Assembly: GCF_030372105.1 (NCBI RefSeq)
Contig: NZ_JAUDBQ010000017.1
Coordinates: 29,505-93,504, forward strand
From: Cellulomonas cellasea
GTDB lineage: Bacteria; Actinomycetota; Actinomycetes; Actinomycetales; Cellulomonadaceae
Direction: 5' to 3'
Length of the DNA: 64,000 nucleotides
Shown: positions 24,185 through 33,691 of the stretch, one piece after another
Layout of the letters: each line of letters opens with the position of its first letter
How positions within the stretch are numbered: the first letter of the stretch is position 1
The notes under the pieces: generated by a model
Seen by the model: only the letters and a program-made list of their open reading frames with translations
Told to the model about the DNA's origin: nothing
The model's database searches: none
Made by a program: the position numbers and the translations under genes

Positions 24185-24769
24185 ATGACCAGCGACGCGG
24201 GGATCGAGCGGGCACAGCGGGCCGACGCCCGGCGCAACGTCGAGCGGATCCTCGACGCCGCCGAGGCGTGCCTGGCGCGCGACCCCGACGCGAGCATGGC
24301 GGACATCGCGGCGGCGGCCGGGCTCGGGCGCGTCACCGTGTACGGGCACTTCGCCTCACGTCCCGCGCTGGTGGAGGCCGTGGTCCGGCGCGTGCTCGCC
24401 AAGGCCGACGCGGCGCTCGAGGCCGTCAACCTCAGCGGCGACGCCGCGCCCGCGTTCACCCGGCTCGTCCAGGCGACGTGGCAGGTGACCATGCGATCCG
24501 GCCGGCTGCTCGTCGCCGCCGAGCGGGCGCTGCCCGCGGAGACGGTCCTCCAGGCCCACACGGGCCGCCTGGAGGAGCGGGTCCGCGACTTCATCGCCAC
24601 CGCGCAGGATCAGGGCGCCTTCCGCCGTGACCTCTCCGCCGCATGGCTCATGACCGTCTTCCACGCCGTGCTGCACGCCGCCGCCAACGAGATCGACAAC
24701 GGGCGGCTCGACGCCGCCGAGGCCCCGGACGTGATCGCGCGCACGATGCTGTCGGTGCTGCAGGCGTAG
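24185..24769 (+). CDS. TetR-family transcriptional regulator
   Basis: 194 residues. HTH near residues 12-58: NVERILDAAEACLARDPDASMADIAAAAGLGRVTVYGHFASRPALVEA. The C-terminal domain is of the SCO-type found next to drug exporters. ATG 24185 has GAGGAGG seven bases upstream. A DHA2-type MFS exporter follows 91 bp downstream on the same strand, and a membrane protein is divergent upstream. The regulator probably represses both and releases DNA on binding the exported compound. Confidence 0.87.
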   Translation: MTSDAGIERAQRADARRNVERILDAAEACLARDPDASMADIAAAAGLGRVTVYGHFASRPALVEAVVRRVLAKADAALEAVNLSGDAAPAFTRLVQATWQVTMRSGRLLVAAERALPAETVLQAHTGRLEERVRDFIATAQDQGAFRRDLSAAWLMTVFHAVLHAAANEIDNGRLDAAEAPDVIARTMLSVLQA

Positions 24770-24860
24770 CAGCCCGACGCGCCCAGCCGGCGCCCAGGAA
24801 TGCCCGCGGCCCCCGGCGGGTTGGCCCTGCTGACATCCCGATGCGAGGAAAGGCCCGACC

Positions 24861-26312
24861 CTGAGCGCCACATCACCCACCCGGGCGAGCATCGGCTTCC
24901 GCTCCGAGCGCGGACCCGTCCTCATCGCGGTCATGGTCACCACCGGGCTCGTCGCGATCGACTCGACGATCCTGGCGACGGCCATCCCGACCATCGTCGC
25001 CGACCTGGGCGGCTTCTCGAGCTTCCCGTGGCTGTTCTCCATCTACCTGCTCACCCAGGCTGTGAGCGTCCCGATCTACTCCAAGCTCGCGGACACCGTG
25101 GGCCGCAAGCCCATCATCCTGATCGGCGTCGGGCTGTTCCTGCTCGGCTCGGTGCTGTGCGGGCTGGCCTGGTCGATGCCCGCGCTCATCGCGTTCCGAG
25201 CCGTCCAAGGCCTCGGCGCGGGCGCCGTGCAGCCCATGGCCATCACCATCGTCGGTGACATCTACACCCTGGCCGAGCGGGCCAAGGTGCAGGGCTACCT
25301 CGCGAGCGTGTGGGCGGTGTCGGCGGTGGTGGGGCCGACGCTCGGCGGCCTGTTCGCCGAGTACCTGACCTGGAACTGGATCTTCTTCGTCAACATCCCG
25401 CTGAGCATCGCCGCCGGCTGGCTGCTGGTGCGGCACTTCCACGAGACGGTGCCCAGTCACTCGCACCGCATCGACTGGGCGGGCGGCGCGCTGCTCACCG
25501 TCTCCACGAGCCTGATCATCCTGGCGCTGCTCGAGGGTGGGAACGCGTGGGCGTGGGCGTCGCCGCAGAGCCTCGGCGCGCTCGGGCTCGGAGTGGCCCT
25601 GCTCGCGGTGTTCGTGGCGGTGGAGCGGCGGGCCGCCGAGCCGGTGCTGGCGCCCTGGGTGCTGTCCCGCCGGCTGCTGGGCGTCACAGCGCTCATCGCC
25701 GTGGGGGTCGGCGTCATCCTCATGGGTGTGACGACGTATGTGCCGACGTTCCTGGAGGCGCTGCTCGGCACGTCGCCGCTGGTCTCCGGGCTCACACTCG
25801 CCATGCTGACGATCGGCTGGCCCATCTCGGCCTCGCAGGCCGGGCGGCTCTACCTGCGGTGGGGGTTCCGCACCACGGTGCTGATCGGCGTGGTGATCGT
25901 CGTGCTCTCCACGGCGGCGCTGGCGTGGACCTCGACGACTCCGTCCGTCCTGGCCGTCGGGTTGTCGTGCTTCTTCATCGGCCTGGGCCTGGGCCTGGTC
26001 GCGGCGCCGAGCCTCATCGCGGCGCAGGCCAGCGTCGGGTGGGGGGAGCGCGGCGTGGTGACCGGCGCCAACATGTTCGCCCGGTCGATGGGCAGCGCCG
26101 TGGGCGTGGCCGCGCTCGGCGCGCTGGTCAACTCCCGCATGGGCGGGGCTGACGCGTCAGCCGACCCGCAGGCGTTCGGCGGCGCGTCGACGGCGGTGTT
26201 CGCCGCAGTCGCGATCGCGGCCCTGGCGATGGCGTTCGTCTCGCTGGCGATGCCGCGCACCGGGCGCCCGGCGCCGCACACCGCGTCGGATGTGGAGGCC
26301 GCCGCGTCGTGA
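24861..26312 (+). CDS. MFS multidrug transporter, DHA2 (14-helix) family, apparent CTG start
   Basis: About 483 residues with fourteen predicted helices. It has DHA2 motifs: AIDSTILATAIPTIVADLGG (helix 1, motif D1), KLADTVGRKPIILIG (motif A), GLGAGAVQPMAI, and WAVSAVVGPTLGGLFAEYLTWNWIFFVNIPL (motif C). The first ATG in frame is 24933, inside helix 1. Homologues begin about 24 residues earlier with SATSPTRASIGFRSERGPVLIAV, which here is encoded from a CTG at 24861 preceded by AGGAAAGG at seven bases. CTG is therefore the most likely start. It probably exports drugs or metabolites in exchange for protons. The TetR gene is directly upstream. Confidence 0.87.
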   Translation: MSATSPTRASIGFRSERGPVLIAVMVTTGLVAIDSTILATAIPTIVADLGGFSSFPWLFSIYLLTQAVSVPIYSKLADTVGRKPIILIGVGLFLLGSVLCGLAWSMPALIAFRAVQGLGAGAVQPMAITIVGDIYTLAERAKVQGYLASVWAVSAVVGPTLGGLFAEYLTWNWIFFVNIPLSIAAGWLLVRHFHETVPSHSHRIDWAGGALLTVSTSLIILALLEGGNAWAWASPQSLGALGLGVALLAVFVAVERRAAEPVLAPWVLSRRLLGVTALIAVGVGVILMGVTTYVPTFLEALLGTSPLVSGLTLAMLTIGWPISASQAGRLYLRWGFRTTVLIGVVIVVLSTAALAWTSTTPSVLAVGLSCFFIGLGLGLVAAPSLIAAQASVGWGERGVVTGANMFARSMGSAVGVAALGALVNSRMGGADASADPQAFGGASTAVFAAVAIAALAMAFVSLAMPRTGRPAPHTASDVEAAAS

Positions 26313-26327
26313 GCGGCCCGCGCCCCG

Positions 26328-27086
26328 TCAGGCGTCGACGGGTGTGGCGCGGATGACGGGGACCGGGAACCGGGCCGCGCGGATCGGGTCGAGCGTCGCG
26401 TCGGTGATGCCGGCGGTGAAGTCCTCGAAGCCGAAGACGCGGAACAGCGCCTCGCGTCCGAACTTGGTGCTGTCGGCGACGAAGAACGCCTCGGAGGCGA
26501 TCGAGCGCATCTTGCGCTTGAGCTCGATCGAGTAGCTCGAGCTCGCGTAGATGCCGTCGTCCATGACGGTGCCGACGCCGAAGACGGCGACGTTGACCCG
26601 CATGTTCTCGAGCTGCTGGATCGACGTGGGCCCCCACATGGACGTGCTGGTGGGGAGCAGCTCGCCGCCGATGAACACGAGGTTGATCTGCGGCTTCGTC
26701 GAGATCTCGAGGCCCACGTGCAGGTCGTGGGTGACGACCGTCAGGCGTGAGTGGTCGAGGTGGCGGGCGACTTCGAGGCAGGTGGTGCCGCCGTCGATGA
26801 GGATCGTCTGGCCCTCGTGGATGCGCTCGGCCATCGCGGCGCCGATGGCGCGCTTCTCGGGCAGGCGGGGGTCGTTCGTGTCCGGGCCCACGGCCGACTC
26901 GGCGTGCCTGTCGGCGACCACGGCGGCGGCGCCGCCATGCGTGCGGACCACCTGGCCCTCGGCGGCGAGTTTGTCCAGGTCACGGCGGATCGTGGAGGCG
27001 TCGACGGCGAAGTGGCGCGCGAGAGCGGCCACGCTGCTGAATCCACGCTGCTCTATGAGCTTGACGATCTGCTGGTGTCGCGACAT
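26328..27086 (-). CDS. DeoR-family sugar-operon repressor
   Basis: 252 residues. N-terminal DeoR HTH: SRHQQIVKLIEQRGFSSVAALARHFAVDASTIRRDLDKLAAEGQVVRTHGGA. The C-terminal DeoR sensor domain has the sugar-phosphate-isomerase-like fold, with ILIDGGTTCLEVARHL and VFGVGTVMDDGIY. Members respond to phosphorylated sugars. It is divergent from the ABC/DhaKL operon across 217 bp that contain a promoter with TTCGC repeats, so it is expected to repress that operon until a sugar phosphate made by DhaKL accumulates. It converges on the DHA2 exporter gene. Confidence 0.9.
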   Translation of the reverse strand: MSRHQQIVKLIEQRGFSSVAALARHFAVDASTIRRDLDKLAAEGQVVRTHGGAAAVVADRHAESAVGPDTNDPRLPEKRAIGAAMAERIHEGQTILIDGGTTCLEVARHLDHSRLTVVTHDLHVGLEISTKPQINLVFIGGELLPTSTSMWGPTSIQQLENMRVNVAVFGVGTVMDDGIYASSSYSIELKRKMRSIASEAFFVADSTKFGREALFRVFGFEDFTAGITDATLDPIRAARFPVPVIRATPVDA

Positions 27087-27181
27087 CCGGGACCCTTCCG
27101 CTGATTCTGGGCAAGGCTAGCAGGGGTTCATGCGCGAAAACGTGCATCGATGTGCCTTATCGCAGGCAGATTGTTGCACGG

Positions 27182-27215
27182 TTCGCTAGACATTCGCGCG
27201 TTCGCGCCCTAGTGT
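27182..27215 (+). promoter_or_regulatory. Promoter of the ABC/DhaKL operon with TTCGC repeats (putative DeoR sites)
   Basis: TAGACA at 27187-27192 and TAGTGT at 27210-27215 are 17 bases apart, a canonical spacing. TTCGC occurs at 27182, 27193 and 27201, over and inside the spacer, and the inverse GCGAA at 27134. Repeats within a promoter spacer suit a DeoR-type repressor; the assignment is an inference. Confidence 0.5.
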
Positions 27216-27303
27216 GTGCGCAGCCAGAGACACTGACGCACGGACGTGGGAGTCCGATGCACATAACCAGGCGTCTTGGCGCACGATCACGAGGGAGTGA
27301 CGT

Positions 27304-28350
27304 ATGAAGAACACGCGTGCAGCGGCGGTCGTGGCCTCGGGCCTGGCAGCGCTGCTCTTGGCTGGCTGTGGCTCGGTCAATGACGGCGGCTCGGCCGCCG
27401 GAGGCGAGAGCACCGCAGGTGGCTCGTCCTCGTCCGACCGCACGATGGTGACGGTCGTCAAGGTCAAGGGCATCGCCTGGTTCGACCGCATGGACGTCGG
27501 CGTCGTCGCCTACGGCGAGCGCACCGGCATCGACACCCGCACCGAGGGCGGCGACGACGTCTCGCCCGAGAAGCAGATCCAAATCATCCAGGACCTCATC
27601 GCGCAGAAGCCGACCGCGATCACCGTCGTCCCGAACTCGCCGAAGGCCCTCTCCGCCGTGCTGGCGCAGGCCAAGGCGCAGGGCATCATCGTCGTCGCTC
27701 ACGAGGCCACCGGCATCGAGAACGTCGACATCGACATCGAGGCCTTCGACAACGCCGACTACGGCGTCTCCATCATGGAGAACCTCGGCGAGTGCATGGG
27801 CGGCGAGGGCGACTACGTGCAGTTCGTCGGCGGCCTCACGGCCAAGACGCACATGGAGTGGGTCGAGGCGGCCCACGAGTTCCAGACGGCGGAGTTCCCG
27901 AACATGAAGCGGGTCGAGGACCCGATCGAGAGCACCGACAACGAGACCGCGGCCTACGAGAAGGCCAAGGAGATCCTCGCGAAGCACCCCAACATCAAGG
28001 GCTTCCAGGGCTCGGCCGGCAACGACGTCCCGGGCATCGCGCGGGCCATCGAGGAGGCAGGCCTCGAGGACCAGGTGTGCGTCATGGGCACCTCGATCCC
28101 GTCGGCCGCCGCGAAGTACCTCGCGACCGGCTCGATCGACAAGATCTTCTTCTGGGACCCGGCCCTCGCGGGTGAGGCCCAGCTCGAGATCGCCCGCATC
28201 CTCGCGGACGGCGGCAAGATCGAGGCGGGCACCGACCTCGGCATCGAGGGCTACAACAGCCTCGTCAAGGTCGACGGTTACGACAACGTCTACGCGGGCA
28301 ACGCCGCCATCGCAGCGGACGCCAAGGCCGCCAGCTCGTACGACTTCTGA
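27304..28350 (+). CDS. Sugar ABC transporter substrate-binding lipoprotein (RhaS/LsrB-like)
   Basis: 348 residues. A lipoprotein signal peptide ends in LLLAGCGS, so Cys21-22 would be lipidated and the protein tethered outside the membrane. After a Gly/Ser-rich linker comes a periplasmic-binding-protein-like I domain: VVKVKGIAWFDRMDVGVVAYGERTGIDT, PEKQIQIIQDLIAQKPTAITVVPNSPKAL and KGFQGSAGNDVPGIARAIEEAG. The pattern is that of the rhamnose/autoinducer-2 type binding proteins (RhaS, LsrB). The neighbouring DhaKL genes point instead to a small keto-sugar or polyol as ligand. The ATG at 27304 has GAGGGAG upstream. A strong hairpin follows the stop. Confidence 0.88.
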   Translation: MKNTRAAAVVASGLAALLLAGCGSVNDGGSAAGGESTAGGSSSSDRTMVTVVKVKGIAWFDRMDVGVVAYGERTGIDTRTEGGDDVSPEKQIQIIQDLIAQKPTAITVVPNSPKALSAVLAQAKAQGIIVVAHEATGIENVDIDIEAFDNADYGVSIMENLGECMGGEGDYVQFVGGLTAKTHMEWVEAAHEFQTAEFPNMKRVEDPIESTDNETAAYEKAKEILAKHPNIKGFQGSAGNDVPGIARAIEEAGLEDQVCVMGTSIPSAAAKYLATGSIDKIFFWDPALAGEAQLEIARILADGGKIEAGTDLGIEGYNSLVKVDGYDNVYAGNAAIAADAKAASSYDF

Positions 28351-28356
28351 CCGGTC

Positions 28357-28394
28357 CCGGTGCGGGGCGGCGCGTTGAGCCCGCCCCGCACCGG
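28357..28394 (+). terminator. Intercistronic hairpin between binding-protein and ATPase genes
   Basis: A perfect 14-bp inverted repeat (CCGGTGCGGGGCGG and complement) with a 10-base loop, beginning 7 bases after the stop codon. Such a structure can partly terminate transcription or protect the upstream mRNA, giving excess binding protein over the membrane components. Confidence 0.65.
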
Positions 28395-28412
28395 CGCTGA
28401 AAGGCGCCCGAC

Positions 28413-29927
28413 ATGACACACCCTGCCCCTGTGGGCACCCCTGCTCCTCTCCTCGAGGTGCGCGACATCGTCAAGCGGTTCGGCGGCGTCACCGCTCTCG
28501 GGGGCGTCTCGCTCAACCTGCTCCCCGGCGAAGTGCTCTGCCTCGCGGGTGAGAACGGCTGCGGCAAGTCCACGCTGATCAAGATCATCTCCGGAGCGGA
28601 GAAGCCCGACTCGGGCACGATCCTGGTCGACGGCCAGCCGTTCACCTCCATGAACACGACCGATGCCATCAAGAGCGGCATCCAGGTCATCTACCAGGAC
28701 TTCTCGCTCTTCCCGAACCTCACGGTCGCCGAGAACGTGGTCCTCACCTCCGCCATCGCCTCCCGGCGCAAGCTCTACGACCAGGGCGCCGCCCGGCCCG
28801 CCGCGCAGGCGATCATCGACGACCTCGGCCTCACGCTCGACGTGGACGCCCGCGTCGAGAACCTCTCGGTCGCCGACAAGCAGCTCACCGCGATCTGCCG
28901 GGCCCTGGTCGACGACGCGCGCGTCATCATCATGGACGAGCCGACCACGGCGCTGACCCGCACCGAGGTCGACCGCCTCTTCATCATCGTCGAACGCCTG
29001 CGAGCCCGCGGCGTCGGCCTCATCTTCGTGTCCCACAAGCTCGACGAGGTCCTGACGATCTCGCAGCGCGTGGCGATCCTGCGCTCCGGCAAGAACGTCG
29101 TGACGAGCCCGGCCTCCGAGCTCGACCCCCGATCCATCGCCGAGCACATGACCGGCAAGGTCCTCGACGAGTCGCGCCACGTCGCGCCCCTCGACCCGGA
29201 CAGCCCCGCCGTCCTCGAGGTCGAGCAGATGGACCTCCCCGGCGCCTACCACGACGTCTCGTTCACGGTGCGCCGCGGCGAGATCGTCGGCGTCACGGGC
29301 CTGCTCGGCTCGGGCCGCACCGAGATCGCCGAGTCGCTGTTCGGCGTCCTGCCGCCCCAGAGCGGCACGGTCAAGGTCGACGGCAAGCCCGTGCGGCTCC
29401 GCAGCATCGGCGACGCGATCGCCGCCGGCATCGGGTACGTCCCCGAGGACCGCCTGACCCAGGGCCTGTTCCTGGAGAAGTCGATCGCCGACAACATGAT
29501 CGCGGCCTCGATGGACGGGCACCGCGCACGCCTGGGCACGCTCGACAAGAACGCCGTCCGGGAGACCATCCAGCGGCTGTTCGCGCGGCTGCGGGTCAAG
29601 GCCCCGAACGTCCAGGCGCCCGTGCGCTCGCTGTCGGGCGGCAACGCCCAGCGCGTGGTGCTCGCCAAGTGGCTGGCCCGCCGCCCCAAGGTCCTCATGC
29701 TCAACGGCCCGACCGTCGGGGTGGACGTCGGCTCCAAGTCGGAGATCCTCGACATCCTGCGGGCAGAGGCCGCCGACGGCATGGGCATCCTCGTCATCTC
29801 CGACGACGCCCCCGAGCTCGTCGCCTGCTGCCACCGGGTCCTCGTCGTGCGGCACGGCCGCGTCGTCGACGTCCTCGAGGGTGACGACGTCGACGTCGAC
29901 AACATCCGGAAGAAGGTGGCCGCATGA
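28413..29927 (+). CDS. Sugar ABC transporter ATP-binding protein, double NBD
   Basis: 504 residues with two ATPase domains, as in RbsA/MglA. NBD1: Walker A GENGCGKST near residue 48, Walker B IIMDEPTTAL near 172. NBD2: Walker A-like GLLGSGRTE near 298, signature LSGGNAQR near 410, Walker B-region LNGPTVGVDVGSK near 430. The second Walker B has Asn-Gly in place of Asp-Glu, so the usual catalytic Glu is missing in NBD2 and only NBD1 is likely to hydrolyse ATP normally. Its stop overlaps the first permease start (ATGA). It energises uptake with the two permeases that follow. Confidence 0.9.
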   Translation: MTHPAPVGTPAPLLEVRDIVKRFGGVTALGGVSLNLLPGEVLCLAGENGCGKSTLIKIISGAEKPDSGTILVDGQPFTSMNTTDAIKSGIQVIYQDFSLFPNLTVAENVVLTSAIASRRKLYDQGAARPAAQAIIDDLGLTLDVDARVENLSVADKQLTAICRALVDDARVIIMDEPTTALTRTEVDRLFIIVERLRARGVGLIFVSHKLDEVLTISQRVAILRSGKNVVTSPASELDPRSIAEHMTGKVLDESRHVAPLDPDSPAVLEVEQMDLPGAYHDVSFTVRRGEIVGVTGLLGSGRTEIAESLFGVLPPQSGTVKVDGKPVRLRSIGDAIAAGIGYVPEDRLTQGLFLEKSIADNMIAASMDGHRARLGTLDKNAVRETIQRLFARLRVKAPNVQAPVRSLSGGNAQRVVLAKWLARRPKVLMLNGPTVGVDVGSKSEILDILRAEAADGMGILVISDDAPELVACCHRVLVVRHGRVVDVLEGDDVDVDNIRKKVAA

Positions 29928-30970
29928 GCGCGGGTCGCTCGGACCTCGCAGACCGGCTCCGCCGCCTGCGCGGGCCCAACAACGAGGGGGTGCTCGCCCT
30001 CATCCTGCTGGTCCTGATCATCGGGATGTCGATCGCCAACCCCGTGTTCTTCACGCTCCCAACGGCGTTCAGCATCATGCGCAGCGCGATCGTGCCGCTG
30101 ATCTTCGCGCTCGGCGTGCTGCTGGTGATCATCTCCGGCGGGATCGACGTGTCGTTCGCCGCGATCGCGGTGTTCGCCGCCTACACCACAGTGCGGGTGT
30201 ACGGAAGCGGGGCGATCGACCTCGGCCTCATCGGGGCGTTCGTGATGGCGCTGGTCATCGGCGCGCTGCTCGGGGCCATCAACGGGTTCCTGATCGCCAG
30301 GTTCCGGCTGCCGACGCTGATCGTCACGCTCGGCACGCAGGGCATCTTCAAGGGCGTGCTGCTCACGTACGTCGGCTCGCGGTACATCGCCGACCTGCCC
30401 GACGCGATGTCGTGGGTCTCCACCACCAACCTCATCGAGGTCACCACCGACACCGGGCGCGCGTACCTGCACGTCATGGTGGTGCCCGCGATCGCGCTGA
30501 CCCTGCTGCTCGCCTGGGTGCTGCGCCGCACGATGTTCGGGCGCAGCATCTACGCGATCGGCGGCGACGCCGAGGCGGCCCGTCGGGCCGGCATCCGCGT
30601 GGTGCGGACCCAGGTCTGGCTGTACGTGATCGTCGGGATGATGGCGTCCATCGGCGGAATGATCTACATGATCATGGGCCGGTCCGCGAGCCCCCAGGAG
30701 CTCGTCGGCGGCGAGCTCGACATCATCGCGGCCGTCGTCCTCGGCGGCGCGTCGATCTTCGGCGGGCGCGGCTCGGTCCTCGGGACCGTCCTCGGCGTCT
30801 TCCTCGTCCAGGTCATCAACAACAGCCTCATCCTCGCCGGCGTCCCCAGCGCGTGGCAGCGGGCCGCCGTCGGCGTGCTCCTGCTCGTCGGTGTCGGCAT
30901 CCAGGCGGTGACGGCCCGTGGCTCCGGACGAGCCGCGCTCGTCCATGACGCGCAGGAGGTGACGGCATGA
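29924..30970 (+). CDS. Sugar ABC transporter permease 1 (BPD_transp_2)
   Basis: 348 residues with about nine to ten hydrophobic helices (for example GVLALILLVLIIGMSIANPVFF, AIVPLIFALGVLLVIISGGIDVSFAAIAVFAAY, and VVLGGASIFGGRGSVLGTVLGVFLVQVI). The GGIDVSF and GGASIFGGRGS segments are typical of RbsC/AraH-type permeases. It starts at ATG 29924 inside the stop of the ATPase gene and overlaps the next permease by ATGA (30967), so the set is translated as a chain. It forms the membrane channel with permease 2. Confidence 0.9.
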   Translation: MSAGRSDLADRLRRLRGPNNEGVLALILLVLIIGMSIANPVFFTLPTAFSIMRSAIVPLIFALGVLLVIISGGIDVSFAAIAVFAAYTTVRVYGSGAIDLGLIGAFVMALVIGALLGAINGFLIARFRLPTLIVTLGTQGIFKGVLLTYVGSRYIADLPDAMSWVSTTNLIEVTTDTGRAYLHVMVVPAIALTLLLAWVLRRTMFGRSIYAIGGDAEAARRAGIRVVRTQVWLYVIVGMMASIGGMIYMIMGRSASPQELVGGELDIIAAVVLGGASIFGGRGSVLGTVLGVFLVQVINNSLILAGVPSAWQRAAVGVLLLVGVGIQAVTARGSGRAALVHDAQEVTA

Positions 30971-32037
30971 ACGCCGTCCAGGAGAAGAACCCGCTGAAGC
31001 GCGTCAACGCCGAGGTCGACTCGCGCTGGACGGGGCTCGTCGAGCGGCTGCACGTGGACCGCAGCGCGCGCCGCATGCTGCTGCTCGTCGTGGTGGCGTT
31101 CGCGATCTTCGCGGCGCTCAAGCCGTCGGTGTTCCTGAGCGGCATCAACCTGCAGAACATCGCGATCTCCTCGCCGGAGATCGGCGTCATCGCCATCGCC
31201 ATGATGCTCGCGATGCTGACCGGCGGCATCGACCTGTCGCTGGTGTCGATCGCGAACCTGTCGGCGATCACCATGTCGACGATGTTCACGGCCATCGCGG
31301 TGAACAACCCGGACCAGGCCGAGCAGCTCTTCCCGCTGATCGTCCTCGTCGGGCTCGTGGTGGGCCTGCTGGGCGGCGCGGTGAACGGGCTGCTCGTCTC
31401 CCGGCTCGGCATCACGCCGATCCTCGCGACCCTCGGCACCATGCAGATCTACAACGGCATCGCCGTGGCGTGGACGGGCGGCAAGACGCTGTACGGCTCG
31501 CCGGCGGCGCTGACCTCGATCGGCCAGTCGACCGTCGGGGGAGTGCCCACGCTGTTCGTCCTGTTCGTCATCGTGGCGGTCCTGGTGGGCATCGTCGTCA
31601 AGCGCACCCCGCTGGGCCTGAAGGTCACGCTGCAGGGCGCCAACCCCACGGCCGCCCGCTACTCGGGGATCAACAGCCGCGCGGTGCTCATGAGCACCTA
31701 CCTGCTGACGGGCACGCTCGGCGGCATCGCCGGTGTGCTGTTCCTGGCCCGGAACCCCACCGCCTCGGCGGACTACGGCGCCTCGTACGTGCTGCTCGTC
31801 ATCGTCATCGCCGTCCTCGGCGGCACCAACCCCAACGGCGGGTTCGCGACGGTGTTCGGCGTGGTGCTCGCGACGCTGACGCTGCAGATCGTCTCCAGCG
31901 GCTTCACAGCCCTGCGGCTGTCGGCCTTCCAGTACTCGATCGCACAGGGGGTCATCCTCATCGCGGTCATGGTCATCGACCAGGTCCAGTGGCGATGGCG
32001 ACCTCGGGCGCGGCGTGCCGCCGCCGTGAGCTCCTGA
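30967..32037 (+). CDS. Sugar ABC transporter permease 2 (BPD_transp_2)
   Basis: 356 residues, RbsC-like. The cytoplasmic N-terminus (NPLKRVNAEVDSRWTGLVERL) is followed by helices such as MLLLVVVAFAIFAALKPSVFL and VIAIAMMLAMLTGGIDLSLVSIANLSAI. The NLLNGLLVSRLGI-like and VLGGTNPNGGFATVFGVVLA segments near the C-terminus match the permease loop that contacts the ATPase. It pairs with permease 1 as a heterodimer. A 34-bp gap with AAAGGA leads to dhaK. Confidence 0.9.
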   Translation: MNAVQEKNPLKRVNAEVDSRWTGLVERLHVDRSARRMLLLVVVAFAIFAALKPSVFLSGINLQNIAISSPEIGVIAIAMMLAMLTGGIDLSLVSIANLSAITMSTMFTAIAVNNPDQAEQLFPLIVLVGLVVGLLGGAVNGLLVSRLGITPILATLGTMQIYNGIAVAWTGGKTLYGSPAALTSIGQSTVGGVPTLFVLFVIVAVLVGIVVKRTPLGLKVTLQGANPTAARYSGINSRAVLMSTYLLTGTLGGIAGVLFLARNPTASADYGASYVLLVIVIAVLGGTNPNGGFATVFGVVLATLTLQIVSSGFTALRLSAFQYSIAQGVILIAVMVIDQVQWRWRPRARRAAAVSS

Positions 32038-32071
32038 CGCCCACCCCCTGGATTTTCACGAAAGGAACGTC

Positions 32072-33073
<1,002 letters not shown>

Positions 33074-33076
33074 CCC

Positions 33077-33691
33077 ATGCACTCAGCAGAGCTTGTCGGC
33101 GCGATCCAGCGCGGACTCTCGGAGCTCGTCACGCACGCGGACGAGCTGCGCGACCTCGACCAGGCGCTCGGTGACGGCGACCTCGGCATCACGGTCTCCC
33201 TCGGCGCGAACGCCGTGATCGAGGCCCTCGACGCGATCCCGGCGGAGTCCACCCCCGCCGAGATCGCCCGGGCCGCGGCCAAGGCCTTCGCCAACGCGAA
33301 CCCGTCCACCATGGCGGCGCTCGTCGCGGGCGGCCTGCTCGCCGGCTCGAAGTCCTGGGCCGACGTGGAGGACGTCGACGTCTCGGCCGTGGCGCGCTTC
33401 GTGCAGGCGGCGGGCGACAACATCGCCCAGCGTGGCAAGACGCAGCTTGGGGACAAGACGATCCTCGACGCGATCATGCCGGCCGCCGACGCGTTCGCCG
33501 CGGCTCCCGACGGGACCGCCGGGCTGGCCTCGGCGATCGACGCCGCCGAGAAGGCCGTCGTGGAGACCCGTGACCTGCAGTCCCGCCGGGGCCGCGCGTC
33601 CTGGCTGCAGGAGCGCAGCATCGGCCTGCAGGACCCGGGCGCCACCGCGATGTGGCGGTTCCTGCAGTCCTGGCAGAAGGCCAACGCGTGA
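33077..33691 (+). CDS. dhaL: Dihydroxyacetone kinase subunit DhaL (nucleotide-binding)
   Basis: 204 residues, all-helical. The metal/nucleotide site is in LDQALGDGDLGITV, with Asp28, Asp33 and Asp35 equivalent to the magnesium-binding Asp triad of E. coli DhaL. Further conserved stretches are GLLAGSKSW and GDKTILDAIMPAADAF. It starts 3 bp after dhaK, and its TGA overlaps the GTG of the next gene. It carries ADP or ATP and supplies the phosphate to the ketose on DhaK. Confidence 0.92.
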   Translation: MHSAELVGAIQRGLSELVTHADELRDLDQALGDGDLGITVSLGANAVIEALDAIPAESTPAEIARAAAKAFANANPSTMAALVAGGLLAGSKSWADVEDVDVSAVARFVQAAGDNIAQRGKTQLGDKTILDAIMPAADAFAAAPDGTAGLASAIDAAEKAVVETRDLQSRRGRASWLQERSIGLQDPGATAMWRFLQSWQKANA

